From: a virus
IMG/VR virus record: IMGVR_UViG_3300018466_000002
Span: 1-52,489 of that record
DNA: 52,489 bases
Strand: one strand, 5' to 3'
The notes under the pieces were generated by a model. It saw only the letters and a list, made by a program, of their open reading frames with translations, ran no database searches and had not been told where the DNA came from. Numbering within the stretch: the stretch's first letter is position 1; each line of letters begins with the position of its first letter. A program made the position numbers and the translations under genes. Below are positions 46,086 to 52,489 of this stretch, in pieces.

Positions 46086-46201
46086 TAAGCGCGCCGGTGA
46101 AGGCGGCAGTGCGGTCCGCAGTCGGCTCCGGTGAGGACGACACGGACTGGAAACCGTCAGAAGCCGGATGAACCCCTGAACCCTGTTTTGAGCGAGCGCG
46201 G

Positions 46202-46207
46202 TACACT
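46202..46207 (+). promoter_or_regulatory. -10 element TACACT before the 46217 gene
   Basis: TACACT 9 nt before GTG 46217, directly after the terminal RNA stem. Confidence 0.45.
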
Positions 46208-46216
46208 TCTCCCCGC

Positions 46217-46918
46217 GTGACCATCCCCGTAACCTTCTCGGCACCGCCTGACGAAACGTTCCCTGAGCTCAACGGGTACGTGCCGTCACTTGAGGACTCC
46301 ATCCGCAAGGGCGTGTGGCTCATGCTCCGAGCGGATGACGTGAACAGGAAGGCGCACAGCAACGATCCGGAAGATGCGGCGGCGGGCGTGAACATCTATC
46401 AGGGGCGGCCCGCCTACGATCCCGACCGCCTCTCCATCAAGCGTCTCCCGTGTCAGGTCGTGGACATCGCGCCGGCAGGAAGCGACTTCCGGTATCTGAC
46501 CGCGAACGCGGGCGAGCGGATCATCATCGTCGGCGTCTCCTTGCTCAACGCTGCAAGCACCGCCCTGCTCCCCGAGGATGCATCGGTGACGACGGAGGCC
46601 ATGCTGTCCAGAGTGCGATCTATCCTGATGCGTGGCACGTTGTGGAAGTCGGACATGTCGACGAACAAAGGACGGGTGATTGATCCCTTCTTTGCGCCGC
46701 GCAACGAGGACGGCACGTACGCCGCTCCGCCGCCTTCCGCATACCTGAACATGGAGGGGCCGGACATCAGGCCATCGTCCCCGCGCTACATTCAGAATCG
46801 CTACGTGCGAACGGCGAAGGAGGCGGAGGATCTGCACCCCGTCCGCGATTTCGCTGTATCCTTCGGTTGGCGCGCGGCTTACAGGATCATCGTCGGAGAC
46901 CGCGACACGCCACGTTAA
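46217..46918 (+). CDS. Tail terminator / minor tail protein candidate, 233 aa
   Basis: A mixed alpha/beta protein of 233 residues lying between connector genes and the tail tube, where tail terminator proteins are found. No decisive motif seen (RIIIVGVSLLNAASTALLPE, SFGWRAAYRIIVGDRD). GTG start. Confidence 0.6.
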   Translation: MTIPVTFSAPPDETFPELNGYVPSLEDSIRKGVWLMLRADDVNRKAHSNDPEDAAAGVNIYQGRPAYDPDRLSIKRLPCQVVDIAPAGSDFRYLTANAGERIIIVGVSLLNAASTALLPEDASVTTEAMLSRVRSILMRGTLWKSDMSTNKGRVIDPFFAPRNEDGTYAAPPPSAYLNMEGPDIRPSSPRYIQNRYVRTAKEAEDLHPVRDFAVSFGWRAAYRIIVGDRDTPR

Positions 46919-46930
46919 GCAAGGAGCGAC

Positions 46931-47239
46931 ATGGACCCTTTCACTTACGAGCGAGTCAAAGAGCACACCGGCAAGGTGCAGTTTCGCGTGAACGGGCCAT
47001 CGGCGGGGAGCGTCGCCGGGCGCCGCGTTGTCCGCGGTGAAGTGCTGGCCTTCGCGAAGCCGGAGATGACGAGCGGACTTGTCGCTACTGGCAACTTCGC
47101 CCACGTGCCGGCCGATACGCCGATCGGTCCGCCCGCAGCGACCGAGCCGCCGGAACCCGGTTCGGTAGTCCTGCCCGCGCCGCCCGCACCCGGTCCCGAT
47201 GACGGGATCACGCCGCTCTTCAGCGACGAGGAGGTCTGA
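46931..47239 (+). CDS. Hypothetical protein with Pro-rich tail, 102 aa
   Basis: AAGGAG precedes the ATG. A small beta domain (KVQFRVNGPSAGSVAGRRVV) followed by a Pro/Ala-rich linker. Lies directly before the tube gene; role unknown. Confidence 0.65.
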   Translation: MDPFTYERVKEHTGKVQFRVNGPSAGSVAGRRVVRGEVLAFAKPEMTSGLVATGNFAHVPADTPIGPPAATEPPEPGSVVLPAPPAPGPDDGITPLFSDEEV

Positions 47240-47242
47240 GTC

Positions 47243-48778
47243 ATGTCCGGACGCAACGGAATCTTCGGGTACGGTCTGGAGCGCAGCAAGGGCGTTCCCG
47301 ATCGCACCACAGTCTTCCCCGCCTTCGATTCCGAGTCGCTGAAGATGGAGCGGCCGGAAGAGACGAACCCGAATATCGATCCGGGTGGTTCTGAGACGAA
47401 GGGCGAGAAGCTGCGGGCGACCGGCTCCGGCTCGGTCAGTGGCGCGGCAGACTCCGAGTCGTGGCTGACGATGCGCGCTCACCATCACGGCTACTACGAG
47501 GTGACCGAGGTCGTTGAGGACGAGGTCTACCTGTGGGAGATGCGCACGTACGACTCTTCCACAGATACGCCCGTCGATCACTATCTGGATTCGATCTGGT
47601 TCCGCATCTGGCGCGATGAGCAGACGCGCCCCGGCGAGTACACCGGCGAGTTCGCGAAGGTCTCGGACTTCGAACTGAGCGTGGACGCGCACAAGTTCGT
47701 GATGTTCAAGCACGACATGCTGTTCCTGCGCGACACGCGCATGGGCAAGCCCGTGGAAGTCGCGGTGAACGCGGCGTACACGGGCGACTGGGAGCGGCGC
47801 GGCCATCGGCGGAAGGGCGACCAGTACGGCGCCGACATCTACTACGAGGTGTCCACGGCCGGTGCTCTCGGCGTGGCGAAGCTCCAGTGGGGCGCGCGGA
47901 CGCAGGTCACGCTCACCAGCGTCGGCACCACCGCCACCGCTACTTCCACCGTCCCGCACGATCTCGCGACCGGCGATCTCGTGACCATCACGGGCGCCGA
48001 TCCCGCCGGCTACAACGTCGTCGACACCGCCGTGACGGTGACGGGTCCGCTCACCTTCACCTACACCATAGTCAGCGTGTCCGGCGCCCCCGGAACAGGC
48101 ACCATCATCGCCACCGTCCTCGGCACTGTCGAACACCTGATCGCCGACGACTGGATGACCGTCCTGCGTCCGAACGGTCAGCGCAAAGGCACGCGCCGCG
48201 AGCCCGTGCAGATTCGACCCGTCATGCAGGCGGGCGACGTGTTCACCCTCGGCGACGGCTGGCGCGTGCCTGCGCTCGCCCCGCGTCCCGTTCCCGTCAC
48301 CACCGACCGTCAGCGCCTCTCCGGCTCCGATCTGGAGCTGACCATCGAAATCGACGGCGTCCCGAAGACGGAGTTGATCGCGACTTCGTTCTCGCTGAAG
48401 TTCGGGCGCCCGCGCGAGGCGAAAGAAGGACTCGGTTCCAAGTACCTGCAGGACATCGGCGAGCCGAACGAGTCCCGCCTGTGGTGGGAGATCACGTTCC
48501 CCCGCACCTACGTGGACGCCGACTTCGAACAGGCCCTCATCTCCGAGACCCCGGCGAGCGCGCACCTGATCCTCTACGGCACGCCCATCGGCGACACGGG
48601 CGAGGAGGATTTCGCCGAGTTCACGCTGCCGAACATGAGTTTCACGACCGCGGGCACCACGATCACGAGCGCGGGCGATCTCGTCGAGACGATCACGATG
48701 CGCGCCTTCTCAATCGACGGAAGCCCGCTCTGCACGGAGCGCTACCAAAACACGGTTGCATCCATCGAACCGACGTAG
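47243..48778 (+). CDS. Major tail tube protein with inserted beta domain, 511 aa
   Basis: The size is large for a tube protein, explained by an inserted domain at about residues 220-290 (TQVTLTSVGTTATATSTVPH, DLATGDLVTITGADPAGYN), a form seen in many phage structural proteins. N- and C-terminal parts (GSGSVSGAADSESWLTMRAH; MSFTTAGTTITSAGDLVETI) fit a tube fold. GAGGAGG stands upstream of the ATG and a strong hairpin follows. Confidence 0.7.
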   Translation: MSGRNGIFGYGLERSKGVPDRTTVFPAFDSESLKMERPEETNPNIDPGGSETKGEKLRATGSGSVSGAADSESWLTMRAHHHGYYEVTEVVEDEVYLWEMRTYDSSTDTPVDHYLDSIWFRIWRDEQTRPGEYTGEFAKVSDFELSVDAHKFVMFKHDMLFLRDTRMGKPVEVAVNAAYTGDWERRGHRRKGDQYGADIYYEVSTAGALGVAKLQWGARTQVTLTSVGTTATATSTVPHDLATGDLVTITGADPAGYNVVDTAVTVTGPLTFTYTIVSVSGAPGTGTIIATVLGTVEHLIADDWMTVLRPNGQRKGTRREPVQIRPVMQAGDVFTLGDGWRVPALAPRPVPVTTDRQRLSGSDLELTIEIDGVPKTELIATSFSLKFGRPREAKEGLGSKYLQDIGEPNESRLWWEITFPRTYVDADFEQALISETPASAHLILYGTPIGDTGEEDFAEFTLPNMSFTTAGTTITSAGDLVETITMRAFSIDGSPLCTERYQNTVASIEPT

Positions 48779-48816
48779 TACCGTTCTCTCGCCTAGCCGT
48801 CTTCCTCTCCATCACG

Positions 48817-48850
48817 CAACGGCCCGCCGACTCGACCCGGCGGGCCGTTG
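48817..48850 (+). terminator. Strong hairpin, probable terminator
   Basis: A perfect 12-bp stem CAACGGCCCGCC/GGCGGGCCGTTG with a 10-nt loop follows the tube gene; the T-tract after it is weak. Confidence 0.65.
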
Positions 48851-48860
48851 TCGTCTGTGT

Positions 48861-48866
48861 TACAAT
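48861..48866 (+). promoter_or_regulatory. -10 element TACAAT before the 48876 gene
   Basis: TGTTACAATGCGTTGCACATG; 9 nt to the ATG at 48876. Confidence 0.55.
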
Positions 48867-48875
48867 GCGTTGCAC

Positions 48876-49220
48876 ATGAGCACACGCACACTCACCTACC
48901 TCGCCGTCCCCTACTCGCATGCCGATCCCGCGATCCGCGCAGCGAGGTTCAAGGCCGCGAACGCTGCGGCCGGTCTCTTGATGCAGGGCGGGGCTATCGT
49001 CTTCTCTCCCATCTCGCACACGCACCCGATCGCCGAAGAATGCGACCTCCCGAAAGGGTGGGAGTTCTGGCACGCGTTCGACCGCGCGTATCTGGCCTGC
49101 TCCAAGCGCGTTGTCGTCTTGTGCATCGAAGGTTGGCGCGAGAGCGTGGGTGTGAGTGCGGAAATCAAGATTGCCGAGGAGATGGGGGTGCCCGTCGAGT
49201 TCATGAGTGCGAACCCGTGA
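48876..49220 (+). CDS. DUF1937 protein, 114 aa
   Basis: Clear family signature: YLAVPYSHADPAIRAARFKA at the start, VFSPISHTHPIAEE, WEFWHAFDRAYLACSKRVVV and GVSAEIKIAEEMGVPV. The family has a nucleoside-deoxyribosyltransferase-like fold and unknown substrate. It lies with the methyltransferase between tube and tape-measure genes, where tail chaperones usually are. Confidence 0.82.
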   Translation: MSTRTLTYLAVPYSHADPAIRAARFKAANAAAGLLMQGGAIVFSPISHTHPIAEECDLPKGWEFWHAFDRAYLACSKRVVVLCIEGWRESVGVSAEIKIAEEMGVPVEFMSANP

Positions 49221-49831
49221 CGCACGATCCTCAGCCGTTCCTGTTCGCAGACTGCGAGCGCTCTCGCGCGTGGTTCCGCGCCATGGGCGTGCACTTCTCA
49301 AGCGCCACCGACGAATGGGCGACTCCTGCCGATGTCTTCGCGGCACTGCATGCGGAGTTTGGCTTCACGTTGGACGCCTGCGCGTCGGCGAAGAACGCGA
49401 AGTGCGAGCGCTTCTTCACGGCCGAGGACAACGGTCTAGCGCAGGAGTGGACAGGCCGCGTGTGGTGCAACCCGCCCTACGGCCGCGACATCACCGGCCG
49501 ATGGGTCGCGAAGGGATTCGCGAGCGCGAGCGCTTCCGCTGAGATGGTGGTGATGCTCATTCCTTCACGCACAGACGTGGCGTGGTGGCATGACTACGTG
49601 ATGAAAGCGCAGGAAGTCCGGTTCATTCGGGGCCGGTTGCGCTTCGGATCCGCTACGTCGGGCGCTCCCGTTCCCGAGCGCGATCGTCGTGTTCCGCGCC
49701 AACCCGTAGCGCACCCCTCCCGCGCTACACTGCCCCCGTGGCAGACCGGCAGGCCGTCCTCGAAATCCTCACTCGCCTCGTCGGCATGGACAAAGCCGCC
49801 GAGATCGCGGCCAAGTTCAACCTTGAACTGA
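49217..49831 (+). pseudogene. Phage Dam-type adenine methyltransferase with 3' frameshift
   Basis: DNA N6-adenine methyltransferase by SSATDEWATPADVFAALHAE, FTLDACASAKNAKCERFFT and the catalytic NPPYGRDITGRW. Up to GSATSGAP (about 49669) the frame is normal. One extra base near 49670 then shifts it; reading from 49671 in the other frame restores FPSAIVVFRANP and the stop at 49707-49709, just before the tape-measure promoter. The present frame instead runs on to 49831 inside the tape-measure gene. The catalytic site is intact, so activity may persist. GTGA overlap with DUF1937. Confidence 0.75.
49726..49731 (+). promoter_or_regulatory. -10 element TACACT, tape-measure promoter (leaderless)
   Basis: TACACT, six bases, GTG at 49738. 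Confidence 0.55.
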
Positions 49832-52489
49832 AGGAGGGCGGGGAGGAGGCGGCGAAGATGGCCGCTTCCGTCAACACGGCTGCCGTCGCTACCGAAAAGC
49901 TGGACACGGCGCAGGGGCAGGCTGCCGGATCAGCGGCCAAGGAAGCGGGGGCGCTGGAGGGGGTTGCGGTTGCGGCTGCCGATGCGGGCGCGCAGGGCGC
50001 TCAGGCGGGCGCCAAGACGGAGGCCGCGCTGGAGGGTGCAGCGGCAGCGGCACGGGAAGAAAACGCCGCCTTGGCGATTCTGGGGCCTACTGCAGCCCAA
50101 TCTGGCGCGCAGGCAGCGGGCGCAGTCGAACGGCTGACCGCTGCCGAGCAGGAAGCGGCCACCCGCGCCAAGCAACTTCGGGACGATATCGCCCGGATCG
50201 GGACCGATGCGAAGCTGAGCGGGGACCGGTGGGCGGCGGCGTTCGACGCGGCCAGCGCGGCCACCCGCAACTCTGGCCTGTCGCTGGAGGTCCAACGCAC
50301 CGCCCTGACGGCAATTCTTACCGAAGCGCAAGACGTGACAAGCGCTTTCATCAAACAGGGTGCCGAGGGGACGGAGGGGGCAAACGCCACCGGCAAGGCG
50401 CTGCTGACCGTGAAGGCCCGAATCGCCGACGTGAACGGGGAGATCTCCGAGGAGATCAACCGACTGCGCGCGGCCGGAGCGGCCGGCACGGACGCGTTCA
50501 ACGAGACAGGCGCTGCGGCCAGCCGCTTCGAAGTGATCGCCGCAGGCGCCAACGCCCGCGTGATCGCGTCGCAGAAGACGCTGAACGAGGAGTTTCGCAT
50601 CACTCCTCGCCAACTCGGGATGACCGGGCAGGCGGTGGAGCTGCTGAAGATCGAACTCCTCGACATGGCGGACCGAGGCGTCGCGGCCACAACCGAGCAG
50701 ATCGCCGTCGTGAACCGGCTCGAATCCGAGTACCTGCAGCTCACAGCAACCGCGAACAAGTTGACGAACGCTGTGAAGGACAACGCGGTACGGCTGAAGG
50801 AGACCGGAACCCAAGTGCAGGGCGTGGCGTCCGGATTCCAGCAACTACTCTCCATCTTCGGGCCTGCCGGCGCACGGATCGGCATGCTCGTCGGGAACCT
50901 CGGCCAGGCGGCCGGCGCGGCGGAGAACCTGAAAGACGCCGTTGCGGGGATGGACCTGAACAAGCTCGGAGGAAACGCGGGCAAGGCGGGCGTGCAGGTC
51001 GCGGCCGTCGCCGCAGCGTTCACCGCTGGCGCATACGCGGGCAGCAAGTTCTCGATGCAGAACAAAGAGAACGCCGACGCGCTGGACGTGTTCGAACGCT
51101 CGGCGCGAAATCTGATCGCGGTCCCCGTCGCCGACTACATTGACGGCGCCAACCTCTCGCTGCAACGCTGGTTCGCGGATCCCTCCCTCGAAGGTCTGCT
51201 CAAGTTCATGAGCGGGTACCAACTGCTCGCGCAGGACACGGGCACCGCGACGCGGTTGCAGAGCGCAGCCATCCGCGATGGATTGCCGGCGTTGCAGGCG
51301 CAGGAGATCGCGGCGAAGGCTGGCGCCGAGGGCTGGGCCTTCTACGAGCAGAGCATCAAAGGCGGCGCGGCCGGGCACGAGTTGTGGGCGCGCGCCCTGC
51401 GCGAGTCGGAAGGCGACGCGGACCGTTTCCTGGAATTCGTACGCGCGCATGCGAAGGAGATGGAAGAGGCCACGCGCCTGCAGGGCGTCGCAACAGAGGC
51501 GCGCAAGAAGGAGACGGCAGCGACTCTCGACCTTGCCGCCGCCCTCTCCGATCTGAACAACACGCTGCCGCAGGGGAAGGGCAACGCCGAAGTTCTGAAC
51601 GCGCTCGCGGACGCCATCGAAAAGGCTGCAGGTGACGTGAAGAATCTCACGCAAGCCGAGCGCGAACGCCTCGCCACGATCACGGAACTGATCCGCAAGG
51701 GCAATGACCTCACCGAGACGGAGCGGCGCAAGGCTCAAGCGCTGCTCGATTCGGCGCGGGCCAGCAAAGAGGCGGGCGTCTCCACTAAGGCGCTCGCCGA
51801 CGCACAGGCCGAATACAACCGCGTCCAGTCGCAGGGCCGCGATGTCATCACGTCCAACGCGGTAGCCGTGGCGCAGGCCATTTCCGATCTTGAGAAGTTT
51901 GAGATCGCGAACGACGGCACCACGTCCTCGATCACGCGACTCGTTACTGAGCTGGGAAAGTACATCGCGCTCGGCCCAGCCTACAGCTCGGAGACCGGGG
52001 TTCTTGCATCCGCACTGGAGTCCGTACTGGACAAGACGACGCGGCTTGAGCCGGCGCAACGCGCGAACATCGAGGCGTACCGGGAACTTGCGGCGAGGTC
52101 GGGCGAGCTGACCATCGCGGAGAAGGCATACGCCGAGGAACTCGCCCGCACAATCGTGAACGGTAACAAGCACCGCGTCATGATTCAGGAACGCGCGGCG
52201 GCAGAGTCCCAACTCGCCGCCACCCTCGCTGCCATCGCCGAACAGGAACGCCAATCGAACGTGGAGCGCGAGGCCACCGCGAACAGCCTCCGCACGGAGA
52301 TCGAACTGATTCGCGAGGCACGCGAGGAGATCGAGCGCAGGACCGGCGCGACAGAGGATCAGACGCAGGCGAACAAGTATCAGGGGGCGAGCGCGGACTA
52401 CCTGCGCATGAGGGAAGAACAGTTGCAGCGTGAGTTGGAAAACAGCCTCACGTCATGGTCCGCCAACTCCGACGCGAAACGCCGCGACG
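49738..52489 (+). CDS. Tape measure protein (runs off the right end)
   Basis: At least 917 residues, Ala/Glu/Gln-rich and mainly coiled coil, with one hydrophobic region near residues 415-440 (VQVAAVAAAFTAGAYAGSKF). This is typical of siphovirus tape measure proteins, which set tail length. With the left-end piece the total would be about 1050 residues. GTG start, leaderless. A tape measure of this size suggests a tail on the order of 150 nm by the usual ~0.15 nm per residue rule. Confidence 0.85.
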   Translation, partial: MADRQAVLEILTRLVGMDKAAEIAAKFNLELKEGGEEAAKMAASVNTAAVATEKLDTAQGQAAGSAAKEAGALEGVAVAAADAGAQGAQAGAKTEAALEGAAAAAREENAALAILGPTAAQSGAQAAGAVERLTAAEQEAATRAKQLRDDIARIGTDAKLSGDRWAAAFDAASAATRNSGLSLEVQRTALTAILTEAQDVTSAFIKQGAEGTEGANATGKALLTVKARIADVNGEISEEINRLRAAGAAGTDAFNETGAAASRFEVIAAGANARVIASQKTLNEEFRITPRQLGMTGQAVELLKIELLDMADRGVAATTEQIAVVNRLESEYLQLTATANKLTNAVKDNAVRLKETGTQVQGVASGFQQLLSIFGPAGARIGMLVGNLGQAAGAAENLKDAVAGMDLNKLGGNAGKAGVQVAAVAAAFTAGAYAGSKFSMQNKENADALDVFERSARNLIAVPVADYIDGANLSLQRWFADPSLEGLLKFMSGYQLLAQDTGTATRLQSAAIRDGLPALQAQEIAAKAGAEGWAFYEQSIKGGAAGHELWARALRESEGDADRFLEFVRAHAKEMEEATRLQGVATEARKKETAATLDLAAALSDLNNTLPQGKGNAEVLNALADAIEKAAGDVKNLTQAERERLATITELIRKGNDLTETERRKAQALLDSARASKEAGVSTKALADAQAEYNRVQSQGRDVITSNAVAVAQAISDLEKFEIANDGTTSSITRLVTELGKYIALGPAYSSETGVLASALESVLDKTTRLEPAQRANIEAYRELAARSGELTIAEKAYAEELARTIVNGNKHRVMIQERAAAESQLAATLAAIAEQERQSNVEREATANSLRTEIELIREAREEIERRTGATEDQTQANKYQGASADYLRMREEQLQRELENSLTSWSANSDAKRRD

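Larger units (their letters stand above)
45156..46198 (+). ncRNA. Large structured RNA candidate (~1.04 kb)
   Basis: No plausible gene is seen on either strand here. Helices visible by eye: 8 bp 45354-45361/45370-45377; 9 bp 45397-45405/45429-45437; 8 bp 45441-45448/45461-45468 inside 45434-45440/45483-45489; TCGG-GCAA-CCGA at 45495-45506; 6 bp 45514-45519/45530-45535 whose loop can pair with 45492-45495 (pseudoknot); 10 bp 45541-45550/45564-45573; 13 bp long-range 45581-45593/45757-45769 with a U-G pair; T-arms at 45849 and 45910; D-arm at 45972; CCC-GCAA-GGG at 45999-46008; 24 bp 46062-46085/46175-46198 with two U-G pairs. It starts at a phage promoter and ends just before the next. Similar in style to GOLLD and ROOL RNAs; identity not established. 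Confidence 0.65.

Noticed and set aside
45881-46171. Plus-strand frame of 96 codons within the RNA region
   Set aside because: Runs through a T-arm, a D-arm and the 24-bp stem; no start signal.
46286-48565. Minus-strand frame of 759 codons opposite tail tube genes
   Set aside because: Shadow frame opposite recognised structural genes; no start signal.
1-52489. CRISPR array or insertion sequence
   Set aside because: No regularly spaced direct repeats of CRISPR length and no transposase or terminal inverted repeats were seen.

Overview
The window looks like an almost complete genome of a high-GC tailed bacteriophage, probably a siphovirus. It holds terminase, portal, head, tail, tape-measure, lysis and replication genes, but no ribosomal RNA, no host metabolism and no canonical tRNA. 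The tape-measure gene runs off the right end and a matching C-terminal piece opens the left end. The two ends share five bases, and merging them restores one reading frame, so a circular or circularly permuted genome of about 52.48 kb is likely. I saw no integrase, transposase or partition gene. The host cannot be named from sequence alone. Many genes combine an extended -10 promoter with a start codon 6-7 nt downstream (leaderless transcripts), a habit best known from Actinobacteria and Deinococcota, while other genes carry ordinary Shine-Dalgarno (SD) sites.

Layout. 1-9.2 kb: the end of the tape measure, then tail-tip genes on the plus strand, interrupted by minus-strand genes each fired from a divergent promoter cassette. 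9.2-11.7 kb: small membrane and coiled-coil proteins including a holin candidate. 11.66-13.0 kb: a seven-gene minus-strand operon in which every junction is a 4-nt start/stop overlap. 13.0-20.8 kb: early and replication genes (DUF1737 protein, ERF annealing protein, YqaJ-type exonuclease, RusA resolvase, DnaD/O-like replication protein, DnaC-like helicase loader). 20.9-22.3 kb: an exported Cys-rich protein, a frameshifted minus-strand gene and an Xre-type repressor. 22.4-24.8 kb: terminase. 24.8-35.9 kb: many small genes, a beta-helix tail-fibre protein with a signal peptide, an M15 endolysin and several exported or lipoprotein genes. 35.8-45.1 kb: a head module resembling the Mu type (portal, gpF-like protein, protease/scaffold, capsid, gp36-like and gpG-like connectors). 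45.15-46.2 kb: no plausible protein gene, but dense RNA secondary structure. 46.2-52.5 kb: tail terminator candidate, tail tube, DUF1937 protein, adenine methyltransferase and tape measure.

The most striking element is the ~1.05-kb interval 45156-46198. It starts at one of the phage promoters, has no plausible coding frame and folds on paper into many perfect helices: a 24-bp closing stem with G-U wobbles, a 13-bp long-range helix, GNRA-capped hairpins, a possible pseudoknot, two textbook T-arms and one textbook D-arm with T8/A9. It resembles in kind the large ornate phage RNAs (GOLLD, ROOL), but I cannot assign it to a known class. A second theme is a genome-wide regulon built on the motif TGnTACAATGCGnnGCATG, whose palindromic ATGC-N3-GCAT core covers the predicted transcription start and the start codon.
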